DNA of 7,566 nucleotides, taken from contig JAOZUU010000050.1 in the NCBI GenBank assembly GCA_029938515.1, positions 1 through 7,566 on the forward strand, written 5' to 3'. The DNA is from Desulfobacterales bacterium. GTDB lineage: Bacteria > Desulfobacterota > Desulfobacteria > Desulfobacterales > QNYZ01. Below the pieces are notes generated by a model. The model had not been told where the DNA came from and searched no databases. It saw only the letters and a list, made by a program, of their open reading frames with translations. Made by a program: the position numbers and the translations under genes. Shown here piece by piece: positions 1 through 5,821 of the stretch. The first letter of the stretch is position 1; each line of letters begins with the position of its first letter.

Positions 1-2
1 AT

Positions 3-287
3 GCCGTCGATGGCGGTTCACTGGGCCTCATCAGCAACAGCGCCCTGGCTCCTCAGATCCAGAAGGCGCTTGAGCCGTTAAAGCCCGATGAATTTACCGA
101 TATCATCGAAACCGATCAGGGATATCAGATTTTTTATCTTGAAGATATTGAGACCGGTTCGGCTGATTCGTTTGATAAAGTCAAAATGAAGATTGAAGAT
201 AATCTTTACAATCAGGTCATAAACCAACAATATGAAAAATGGCTGCAAGATTTGCGGACCCGTGCACATATCAAGCTGATCAGATGA
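3..287 (+). CDS. Parvulin-type peptidyl-prolyl isomerase (SurA-like), C-terminal fragment, 5' truncated by the window edge
   Basis: This is the last 94 codons of a gene that begins before the window. The frame is open from the first bases and ends at TGA 285-287. The fragment starts in the end of a parvulin (rotamase) domain: a GGSLGLIS segment at visible residues 4-11, then a segment leading into GYQIFYLEDIE, the usual last strand of that fold. After it comes a helical tail ending in WLQDLRTRAHIKLIR, matching the C-terminal W-L-x-x-L-R-x-x-A-x-I signature of SurA/PrsA-like chaperones. Such proteins act in the periplasm on unfolded outer-membrane proteins and isomerise X-Pro bonds. The signal peptide and N-terminal chaperone region lie outside the window, so surA cannot be told apart from a paralogue. 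The stop overlaps the next start (ATGA), implying translational coupling to the RodZ-like gene. Confidence 0.85.
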   Translation, partial: AVDGGSLGLISNSALAPQIQKALEPLKPDEFTDIIETDQGYQIFYLEDIETGSADSFDKVKMKIEDNLYNQVINQQYEKWLQDLRTRAHIKLIR

Positions 288-1156
288 ATGAAAAGGCCGA
301 TCAGCACATCCGGATTTCTTTCGGACGGTTTCTTCAGAAAACAAGACTTGAAAAACGTATTCGTTTAACGGACGTGTCCAAAAAAACCCGGATCAGGACT
401 CAAATCCTGCTGGCCATTGAAAAAGAAGAACATGATAAATTACCGGCCGCAACATACGTTAAAGGGTTGCTAACAGCGTTTGCTAAGGCGGTGGGGGCTG
501 ATACGAATGAGGTGCTCCGCTATTATGAGCAGGATCGTCAGGCATTTAACGAAATGGCCCGGTTTCAATCCGGGCTTACAAAGTCCGGTGCCGGAGACTG
601 GCTGAAATTAGGTTGCGTCCTGGGGTTGCTGTTGATGCTGGCGGCCTTGTCGATTTACCTAATGACGTTTGTGGGCGGGAAGATGGGTCCGGGAGCGGCC
701 TCCCAGGGAGAGTTGTCCGGGGAAGCATCACGCCGGAACGGTAGTATAAATGGATCGGATGATTCTGAAGACGCCCTTTCGAATGGACAAGACAACCATA
801 CGGAGATCTCCAAAAAGGCTGGAACCCAAACGACGGTGCAAGGGGCACTCAAACCCGCGCCCGATGAAAAGAATACGGCCCTGGCGGATGACAAAAACAA
901 TGCAAACCATAAGCTAAATACAGATGGATATTTACTATCCATTCATGCTGTGAAAAATACCTGGTTGAAAGTGATAGCCGATGACCAGGAGGTGGTTAAA
1001 TATCGTTTAAAAATGGGAGATCGACTGGACCTGACGGCTGTTTCACGATTTAATATTTTAATCGGTAACGCCGAAGGGGTTCAATTAACTTTAAATGATC
1101 GGCCCTTTCCGGTGAGCGGAAAGAGCGGTCAAATAGTCAATATCGAGATTCCCTGA
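284..1156 (+). CDS. RodZ-like membrane protein: cytoplasmic HTH, single TM span, periplasmic DUF4115-type domain
   Basis: This is a 290-residue protein with the three-part architecture of RodZ. Residues 10-75 form a Cro/RodZ-type helix-turn-helix: GRFLQKTR, then LTDVSKKTRI, IEKEEHDKLPAATYVKGLLTAF, and an AKAVGAD end, all close to the family pattern. Residues 108-130 are a hydrophobic membrane span. Residues 131-212 are a polar, low-complexity linker rich in Gly, Ser, Asn, Asp and Lys. Residues 215-290 are a beta-rich DUF4115-like domain (TWLKVIADD, RLKMGDRLDL, FNILIGNAEGVQLTLNDRPF). In studied bacteria RodZ binds MreB through the HTH and links the cytoskeleton to the elongation machinery. That role is inferred here because no mreB is in view. 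ATG 284 was chosen because it overlaps the upstream TGA as ATGA and begins just before the HTH. An in-frame ATG at 239 would add 15 unconvincing residues. No clear Shine-Dalgarno sequence precedes 284, which fits coupling. Confidence 0.88.
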   Translation: MNEKADQHIRISFGRFLQKTRLEKRIRLTDVSKKTRIRTQILLAIEKEEHDKLPAATYVKGLLTAFAKAVGADTNEVLRYYEQDRQAFNEMARFQSGLTKSGAGDWLKLGCVLGLLLMLAALSIYLMTFVGGKMGPGAASQGELSGEASRRNGSINGSDDSEDALSNGQDNHTEISKKAGTQTTVQGALKPAPDEKNTALADDKNNANHKLNTDGYLLSIHAVKNTWLKVIADDQEVVKYRLKMGDRLDLTAVSRFNILIGNAEGVQLTLNDRPFPVSGKSGQIVNIEIP

Positions 1157-1213
1157 TTCCAGGGAGATTCTTTCTATTGCTACTGCTCATTGCCAAGATA
1201 ATGGGCGCTATGC

Positions 1214-1218
1214 GAAGG
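1214..1218 (+). promoter_or_regulatory. Ribosome binding site for mgtE
   Basis: GAAGG lies 5 nt before the GTG at 1224. It supports this non-ATG start, since the open frame continues upstream without another standard start codon. Confidence 0.6.
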
Positions 1219-1223
1219 TTACC

Positions 1224-2612
1224 GTGACACGCTCAACCAAACTAAAACCCGAATATATCCTGCAGGCGGATCCGGCCAAACGGCTGGCCGATACCATTAA
1301 GCGGCTTTTGCGTCGTAATGCGTATACTTCTTTAAAGAAGATCGTGGCTAAAACCCACGCCGCCGATTTGTCCGTGATCTTCCATTCGCTCACGATCTCA
1401 GATCAGCACCGGCTCTTTGACATGATATCGGATCTTGAGCAAAAAGGAGTTCTGTTCAGCGAACTGGATGAGGACGTTTTTCTTTCTCTGGTGGCCGATA
1501 TGTCAGTGGATACCCTGGTGGAGATTCTGGGGCAGATGCCCACCGATGATGTGGCCGACCTGATTGGGCGATTCCCCCAGGAAAAAGCCGATGATATATT
1601 GAAACGGATGGACCTGGAAGAGTCTGAAGAAGTGGAGGGATTGCTTCGGTATGATGATGAAACGGCCGGTGGCATCATGGTCCCCGATTTCATCGCTTTG
1701 AAGGAGAATATTACGGCGGCCGAGGCAATTCGTTCCATTCAGGAAGAACACCTTGAAGTGGAGATGCCTTTTTACCTTTACATCGTCGATGACCATGATC
1801 ATTTGGTCGGGGTCAGTTCTCTCCGGCAATTGGTTGTGGTTTCTCCTGATGCCCCGCTAAATACAATCATGACCACTGACGTGCTCTCCGTCAAAACCGA
1901 CATGGATCAGGAGGAAGTCGCCAAAATCGTTGCCCGGTATGATATTCTGGCCGTTCCGGTAGTTGACGACGGTAACCACCTGGTAGGGATCGTGACCGTT
2001 GACGATGTAATTGATATTTTTCGGAAAGAAGCAACCGAGGACATTTTGAAGATGGCCGGTGTCGGCGAGGAATTTGTTGAGACTAAATCGGTGTTGAAAA
2101 GCACCCGTATTCGCCTGCCATGGCTTTTTGCCAGTTGTATCGGTGGCATTGTTGCTTTTTACGTTATCGGTCGCTTCGAGGGCAGTCTGAGTCGCCTGAC
2201 CTATCTGGCGGCCTTTATTCCGGTTATCATGGGGATGGGTGGCAATATCGGCACCCAGTCCGCGACCATTGTGGTTCGTGGCCTGGCCACCGGGCGATTC
2301 AATATCAGAGACATGGGCACTGTGGTTTTAAAAGAGCTGACCGTCGGATTAATCCTGGGTACATTTTACGGCCTCCTCATTGGCTCGGTAGCGCAGTTAC
2401 AATATTCCACCCTGGGCTTGACCACGGCGGTCGGTCTATCTGTGGTCATCTCTATGTCGGTGGCCGCTTTTGTCGGATCAATGGCCCCAATGCTTTTTGC
2501 ACGAATGAATATTGATCCGGCGGTTGCCACCGGTCCGTTTGTGACAACATCCATCGATATTGTCAGCGTGTTTTTTTATTTCAAGATCGCAACGGTTTTG
2601 TTGGATATTTAG
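1224..2612 (+). CDS. mgtE: Magnesium transporter MgtE (SLC41 family)
   Basis: This is a 462-residue protein, near the usual ~450 of the family, with every MgtE module in order. Residues 45-145 are the N-terminal MgtE_N helical superhelix (repeats such as MPTDDVADLIGRFPQEKADDIL). Two CBS domains follow at about 150-205 and 212-268 (LYIVDDHDHLVGVSSLRQL; DILAVPVVDDGNHLVGIVTV). A connecting helix leads to five predicted membrane segments between about 298 and 461. The pore motif GMGGNIGTQSATIVVRGLA spans 337-355, and the last span carries TTSIDIVSVFF with Asp445, which appears to correspond to the Mg2+-selectivity aspartate of Thermus MgtE. The family forms a homodimeric inner-membrane Mg2+ channel gated by cytosolic Mg2+ bound between the MgtE_N and CBS domains. 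GTG 1224 is chosen because GAAGG at 1214-1218 sits 5 nt upstream and the frame above offers no ATG, GTG or TTG. I see no M-box Mg2+ riboswitch in the 67-nt upstream gap. The recO start follows after 3 nt. Confidence 0.96.
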   Translation: MTRSTKLKPEYILQADPAKRLADTIKRLLRRNAYTSLKKIVAKTHAADLSVIFHSLTISDQHRLFDMISDLEQKGVLFSELDEDVFLSLVADMSVDTLVEILGQMPTDDVADLIGRFPQEKADDILKRMDLEESEEVEGLLRYDDETAGGIMVPDFIALKENITAAEAIRSIQEEHLEVEMPFYLYIVDDHDHLVGVSSLRQLVVVSPDAPLNTIMTTDVLSVKTDMDQEEVAKIVARYDILAVPVVDDGNHLVGIVTVDDVIDIFRKEATEDILKMAGVGEEFVETKSVLKSTRIRLPWLFASCIGGIVAFYVIGRFEGSLSRLTYLAAFIPVIMGMGGNIGTQSATIVVRGLATGRFNIRDMGTVVLKELTVGLILGTFYGLLIGSVAQLQYSTLGLTTAVGLSVVISMSVAAFVGSMAPMLFARMNIDPAVATGPFVTTSIDIVSVFFYFKIATVLLDI

Positions 2613-2615
2613 GCC

Positions 2616-3383
2616 ATGGCGGCTTTTACCACCCGGGCGATTGTATTAAGGCGCGTTGCCTTTGGTGATTTCGATCTCATTGTGACGCTGCTTACCCTGA
2701 ACCGGGGAAAAATTACCGTTATGGCCAAAGCGGCCAAAAAAAGCATCAAACGGTTTTCCGGTGCCCTGGAACTGTTTACCCCGATCCAGGCGGTTTGCAG
2801 CAAGGGCCGGGGGATGCCGATTCTACAAGAGGCCAGCTTGGAAAACCCACTGGCCAATATCAGGTTAGATGTCGGTAAAACCGCCTATGCGAGCTATTGG
2901 GCTGAGATCATCGATATCTACCTGGAAGAGAATCATAAACAGCCGGAACTGTATCGATTGCTATATTTCACCTTGACCGGCCTTGACGCCGGGCGACGAT
3001 CCGGTGAGATGTGGAGTATATTGTTTATGATGCGGTTTTTGATTCTGGCCGGTCTGGAACCACGGTTCGACCGGTGCCTTGTTTGTAAAACCGGCGTTGA
3101 ACGATCCCCGGCATTTTTTTTTGACCTGACAAAAGGGGGTATTATTTGTGAGCGCTGCAATTCCAGCCCTTCGGGAAAGATACGCTTGATGAAAGGAACG
3201 ATAAAACAACTTCAATGGCTGGGAAAGAAAGAGTTGTCCCAGGCGGCCCGCGCACGTTTTAGTGTTAGCGCCGTTGATGAAGCGCTATCTGTGCTGGAAG
3301 CTTTTTTACCGTATCATCTGGGGAAAACCCCCCGAAGCCTCAAATTCCTGAAAGGCCTTCGATTCAACGTAGATGGTTGCTGA
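2616..3383 (+). CDS. recO: DNA repair protein RecO
   Basis: This is a 255-residue protein of normal RecO length. Residues 1-80 form the N-terminal OB fold (TTRAIVLRRVAFGDFDLIVTL, LNRGKITVMAKAAKK, FSGALELFTPI). The rest is the helical C-terminal domain, including YASYWAEIIDIYLEE, RFLILAGLEPRFDRC and a zinc-finger-like set of four cysteines, Cys154, Cys157, Cys178 and Cys181 (RCLVC and CERC). Not all RecO proteins keep these cysteines; here all four are present. RecO anneals single-stranded DNA, binds SSB and with RecR loads RecA onto gapped DNA in the RecFOR pathway. The ATG lies 3 nt after the mgtE stop with only a weak Shine-Dalgarno candidate, which suggests coupled translation. Its end overlaps the longest reading of the next gene by 11 nt. 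Confidence 0.95.
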   Translation: MAAFTTRAIVLRRVAFGDFDLIVTLLTLNRGKITVMAKAAKKSIKRFSGALELFTPIQAVCSKGRGMPILQEASLENPLANIRLDVGKTAYASYWAEIIDIYLEENHKQPELYRLLYFTLTGLDAGRRSGEMWSILFMMRFLILAGLEPRFDRCLVCKTGVERSPAFFFDLTKGGIICERCNSSPSGKIRLMKGTIKQLQWLGKKELSQAARARFSVSAVDEALSVLEAFLPYHLGKTPRSLKFLKGLRFNVDGC

Positions 3384-3393
3384 TAATAAGTTC

Positions 3394-3400
3394 AAAGGGA
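3394..3400 (+). promoter_or_regulatory. Ribosome binding site deciding the GHMP kinase start
   Basis: AAAGGGA ends 8 nt before ATG 3409. No comparable motif lies within 15 nt of the alternative ATG at 3373, so the downstream start is favoured. Confidence 0.5.
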
Positions 3401-3408
3401 TGCGGTCG

Positions 3409-4491
3409 ATGCCGGAATGTTTAAATGATTCGTTTGATTATATTGGTTTTGATCGGATTCTCGGATCCGGTTCTGTGACCGCATCGGCTCCTTGCCGGAT
3501 CGATATGGGAGGAACTCTGGATATCGCCACATTATATTATCCCCTGGGGCGGTTTCATCCCCTAACAGTGAATCTGGCGGTTAACCTGCGCACACGGATA
3601 CACCTTTCAGCGTACACCTCCGGTCTTGTCAAGGTAAGCTCCCGGGGGTTTGATTCGGCTGAATTTAATGCTGATCAGGTTCCGTTCGATCATCCCCTGG
3701 GATTGATGTTTGCCGTCGTCACCTATTTTGGAGTGCACGGTATTCATGTCCGTATCGATTCACCCTCGCCGCCAAAAAGCGGCCTGGGTGGATCATCGGT
3801 GGCTGCGGTGGCATTGGTGGCGGCATTTGCCCGACTGGGCGAGCGACAAGATCGCAAAACACTAAGCAGGCGCCAGATTGCCATGTTGGCACATGCCATT
3901 GAATCGGGAGTGAGCATGGTGCCGTGTGGATCTCAGGACCAGCTGGCAGCCGTTTACGGAGGCGTGAATGCATGGGAATGGCATGCGAATGGCAGCGGAT
4001 CGAATTTTACCCGTCGGATCATAGTGAAAAAAACGGGTCATCAGCATTTTCAACAGCAAATCCTACTGGCCTATAGCGGAGTGCCGCATGTATCGAGTGA
4101 TATCAACGGACAATGGCTGCGGCAGTTCCTATCCGGTAACGATCGGAATGCCTGGCGGAAGATCATCGCCTGCACCCGTCGGTTTGCCCATGCCCTGGCT
4201 GAAAATGATATCCAATCGGCGGTGGATGCCATGAACGCGGAAGTCGATATTCGACGAAAGCTGACCCCGGCGGTGCTGGGCGAAATGGGCGAGCAGTTGG
4301 TAGCGGCGGCGACCCGGTCCGGTTGCGGGGCCCGATTTACCGGTGCCGGAGGGGGTGGCTGCATCTGGGCCCTGGGGGTCGTCGAACGTATCAGGGCACT
4401 TAAATCGCACTGGCTGGAATTATTGTCCACTCGGCCGGAGGCTCAATTGATTGAAGCTGGTATTGACGACAAGGGGGTTGTCGTAGGATAA
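3409..4491 (+). CDS. GHMP-superfamily sugar kinase, HddA/COG2605-like, substrate unknown
   Basis: This 360-residue protein has all three GHMP kinase motifs. Motif 1 is SAPCRIDMGGTLDI at 26-39, which opens the fold as in galactokinase and heptose-7-phosphate kinases. Motif 2, the ATP-phosphate loop, is PSPPKSGLGGSS at 119-130. Motif 3 is GARFTGAGGGG at 307-317. GSQDQLAAVYGG at 174-184 matches the G-x-Q-D-Q-x-A-A-x-x-G-G block of D-glycero-D-manno-heptose 7-phosphate kinase and related sugar kinases, and contains the likely catalytic Asp177. The enzyme should phosphorylate a sugar or sugar phosphate with ATP in the cytoplasm. The substrate cannot be read from sequence, and no sugar-nucleotide genes are nearby. 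ATG 3409 is preferred because AAAGGGA at 3394-3400 is well placed before it. An in-frame ATG at 3373 would overlap recO by 11 nt and add 12 residues but has no Shine-Dalgarno sequence. ATG 3400 lies too close to that signal. Confidence 0.88.
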   Translation: MPECLNDSFDYIGFDRILGSGSVTASAPCRIDMGGTLDIATLYYPLGRFHPLTVNLAVNLRTRIHLSAYTSGLVKVSSRGFDSAEFNADQVPFDHPLGLMFAVVTYFGVHGIHVRIDSPSPPKSGLGGSSVAAVALVAAFARLGERQDRKTLSRRQIAMLAHAIESGVSMVPCGSQDQLAAVYGGVNAWEWHANGSGSNFTRRIIVKKTGHQHFQQQILLAYSGVPHVSSDINGQWLRQFLSGNDRNAWRKIIACTRRFAHALAENDIQSAVDAMNAEVDIRRKLTPAVLGEMGEQLVAAATRSGCGARFTGAGGGGCIWALGVVERIRALKSHWLELLSTRPEAQLIEAGIDDKGVVVG

Positions 4492-4553
4492 AGCCGGGAA
4501 TTGGAGATCAGAGGTTTCAGGATGGGAATTCGCTCCATTCTCAACCCAACCCG

Positions 4554-4656
4554 GATAAACCGCAAAGAATAGCCACAAAGGCACTAAGACACAAACAGTA
4601 AATGTTTTATGATTAAACTTCGTGTTTTTGTGTCTTCGTGGCGAAAATATTTTATC
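4554..4656. repeat. Imperfect palindromic element, about 103 bp, possible dispersed or MITE-like repeat
   Basis: The left arm at 4572-4595 (starting GCCACAAAGG) is the reverse complement of 4619-4642 (ending TCTTCGTGGC) at 19 of 24 positions without gaps, around a loop of about 23 nt. Mismatches are at 4577, 4581, 4585, 4588 and 4593. Further out, GATAAA at 4554-4559 faces TTTATC at 4651-4656, giving matched outer ends. The arms are themselves made of short CACAAAG/CACTAAG/CACAAA-like units. From memory, similar CCACGAAGACAC-type repeats are scattered in many bacterial genomes and produce spurious proteins. That this is such an element is inferred, not shown. There is no transposase inside or nearby and no clear target-site duplication. 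Confidence 0.65.
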
Positions 4657-4658
4657 AG

Positions 4659-4679
4659 ATAAATCCTTCGCAAATATGA
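4659..4679 (+). repeat. 21-bp direct repeat, copy 1 (upstream of glyQ)
   Basis: ATAAATCCTTC, then G, then CAAATATGA. It matches 5771-5791 at 20 of 21 positions. It ends 60 nt before the glyQ start and abuts the palindromic element on its 3' side. Confidence 0.8.
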
Positions 4680-4739
4680 TGGGATTTGAATAAATAGATA
4701 CTAAATGAACTGCAGATAATATCAAACTTGAGAGGGAAA

Positions 4740-5654
4740 ATGAATTTTCAGGATGTTATTCACACACTTGAGTCTTTCTGGGCCCGTAAAGGTTGTGTGG
4801 TGATTCAACCATACGATCTGGAGGTCGGCGCCGGTACATTTCATCACGGCACCACCCTTCGGGCACTGGGCCCGGAACCGTGGAAGGTGGCCTATGTTCA
4901 ACCTTCCAGGCGCCCCACCGACGGCAGGTATGGTGAGAATCCCAATCGGTTACAGCACTACTATCAGTACCAGGTGCTTTTAAAACCGTCTCCGTCGGAC
5001 GTCCAGGAACTATACCTTCAAAGCATGAAGGCACTGGGGATAGATCCCAGCGAACACGATATTCGTTTTGTGGAAGACGACTGGGAATCGCCCACCCTGG
5101 GTGCCGCCGGGCTGGGATGGGAGGTCTGGCTGGATGGCATGGAGGTAACTCAGTTTACCTATTTTCAAATGGCAGGGAGTGTGGAGCTTCACCCTATTCC
5201 GGTGGAACTCACCTATGGATTGGAGCGAATCACCATGTACCTGCAGGGAGTCGACAATGTTTACGATCTAAAATGGAACGATGATATTCTCTACGGAGAA
5301 ATAGGCCATCGACAGGAAGTAGAGCAGTCCACCTATAATTTTGAAATAGCCGATGTCAAGATGTTGTTTCAATTGTTTAACATGTACGAGGCCGAATCCA
5401 AACGAATCATCAAAAAAGACCTGGTACTGCCAGCGTATGAGTTTTGTCTGAAATGCTCCCATACCTTTAATCTGCTTGATGCACGGGGAGCCATCAGCGT
5501 AGCTGAGCGAACTGGATACATTGGCCGTATTCGAAACATGTCCCGCGCATGTGCGGTTGGCTATTTAAAACAGCGTGAGGAGATGGGACACCCCCTGTTA
5601 AAAAGTAGAACCCAATCCGGCGAAGCCGGAACCAAATTGAAGATTGGCGATTGA
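4740..5654 (+). CDS. glyQ: Glycine--tRNA ligase alpha subunit (GlyQ)
   Basis: This 304-residue protein is the catalytic alpha subunit of the bacterial alpha2-beta2 glycyl-tRNA synthetase, which joins glycine to tRNA-Gly in the cytoplasm using ATP. Class II signatures are plain. Examples are [18 protein letters not shown] at 18-35, motif 2 around [18 protein letters not shown] (52-69), [19 protein letters not shown] (124-142), and motif 3 [11 protein letters not shown] (159-169). [10 protein letters not shown] and the helical end [15 protein letters not shown] follow. ATG 4740 is chosen because GAGAGGG at 4730-4736 precedes it and residues start with the family's usual MNFQDVI-type opening. 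A TTG at 4728 is open but would include that signal. The last 17 residues, from Lys288, look unlike the family end and are encoded by a small inverted repeat and a 7-bp tandem repeat. The partner glyS lies 167 nt downstream. Confidence 0.97.
   Translation: MNFQDVIHTLESFWARKGCVVIQPYDLEVGAGTFHHGTTLRALGPEPWKVAYVQPSRRPTDGRYGENPNRLQHYYQYQVLLKPSPSDVQELYLQSMKALGIDPSEHDIRFVEDDWESPTLGAAGLGWEVWLDGMEVTQFTYFQMAGSVELHPIPVELTYGLERITMYLQGVDNVYDLKWNDDILYGEIGHRQEVEQSTYNFEIADVKMLFQLFNMYEAESKRIIKKDLVLPAYEFCLKCSHTFNLLDARGAISVAERTGYIGRIRNMSRACAVGYLKQREEMGHPLLKSRTQSGEAGTKLKIGD
5616..5630 (+). repeat. Perfect 6-bp inverted repeat with GAA loop inside the glyQ tail
   Basis: TCCGGC (5616-5621), GAA, GCCGGA (5625-5630). 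It is coding, within the last 20 codons of glyQ. It is not followed by T residues, so it is not a standard intrinsic terminator. Confidence 0.6.
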
Positions 5655-5670
5655 AGATTGACGATTTGTG
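5636..5670 (+). repeat. Degenerate 7-bp tandem repeat, five units, spanning the glyQ stop
   Basis: The units in register are ATTGAAG, ATTGGCG, ATTGAAG, ATTGACG and ATTTGTG, the last being degenerate. Seen as a 14-bp unit, 5637-5650 and 5651-5664 agree at 13 of 14 positions. The repeat encodes the last residues (LKIGD) of GlyQ and its TGA stop at 5652-5654. Confidence 0.75.
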
Positions 5671-5770
5671 GTATCGCTCTTGAGCGGCGTAGCCCTAAGG
5701 CGAGGACTGCTTTGCTATGTCTTTCTATTAAAAACGATAGAATTTCTTAAATATTCAATTTGGCTATGGC

Positions 5771-5791
5771 ATAAATCCTTCACAAATATGA
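5771..5791 (+). repeat. 21-bp direct repeat, copy 2 (upstream of glyS)
   Basis: ATAAATCCTTC, then A, then CAAATATGA. It is the partner of 4659-4679 and ends 30 nt before the glyS start. Weaker similarity runs on both sides: TAT three bases before each copy, and GAATA 6-9 bases after. Confidence 0.8.
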
Positions 5792-5812
5792 AAAATGCGA
5801 ATACTTGCTAAT

Positions 5813-5818
5813 GAGGAG
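5813..5818 (+). promoter_or_regulatory. Ribosome binding site for glyS
   Basis: GAGGAG ends 3 nt before ATG 5822. It is a strong Shine-Dalgarno match that fixes the glyS start and shows glyS is translated independently of glyQ. Confidence 0.7.
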
Positions 5819-5821
5819 ATC

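Larger units (their letters stand above)
4492..4739. other. 248-nt intergenic region between the GHMP kinase gene and glyQ
   Basis: No gene is supported here. A minus-strand open frame crosses it, but its protein looks like translated repeat DNA. The region holds an imperfect palindromic element (4554-4656), a 13-bp palindrome (4651-4663), and one copy of a sequence repeated before glyS (4659-4679). CCGGG at 4494-4498 can pair with CCCGG at 4550-4554, but there is no T run after it, so I do not call a terminator. The stretch 4686-4726 is AT-rich (TAGATACT, GATAAT) and could contain a glyQ promoter, but I found no -35/-10 pair with normal spacing. Confidence 0.7.
5655..5821. other. 167-nt intergenic region between glyQ and glyS
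   Basis: No gene is supported. It begins in the 7-bp tandem repeat, then has a small hairpin CGCTC-TT-GAGCG (5675-5686). TTCTAT (5723-5728) can pair with ATAGAA (5737-5742). The second copy of the 21-bp repeat lies at 5771-5791, and the glyS ribosome site ends the region. Neither hairpin has a T tract, so I call no terminator. I saw no convincing promoter, although 5743-5800 is AT-rich. Confidence 0.65.

Noticed and set aside
1157..1223. Mg2+ riboswitch (M-box) upstream of mgtE
   Set aside because: The gap is only 67 nt, too short for the M-box fold, and no conserved core is visible.
2120..2515. A 131-residue plus-strand open frame
   Set aside because: It lies in another frame inside the mgtE membrane region and has no independent ribosome site or recognisable protein features.
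4492..4560. Possible intrinsic terminator after the GHMP kinase
   Set aside because: CCGGG and CCCGG can pair, but the loop is over 50 nt and no T run follows.
4686..4720. Sigma-70-type promoter for glyQ (TTGAAT at 4686, GATAAT at 4715)
   Set aside because: The spacer is 23 nt, outside the usual 16-18, and no better pair was found.
4420..4725. A 101-residue minus-strand open frame across the gap upstream of glyQ
   Set aside because: Its protein (with SPRRHKNTK and CVLVPLWLF) is the translation of the palindromic repeat, of a kind often misannotated. It also overlaps the GHMP kinase end and has no recognised domain.
4492..4739. T-box leader upstream of glyQ
   Set aside because: I found no T-box core (AGGGTGG-type) sequence or terminator/antiterminator pair. 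T-boxes are mainly a Gram-positive feature.
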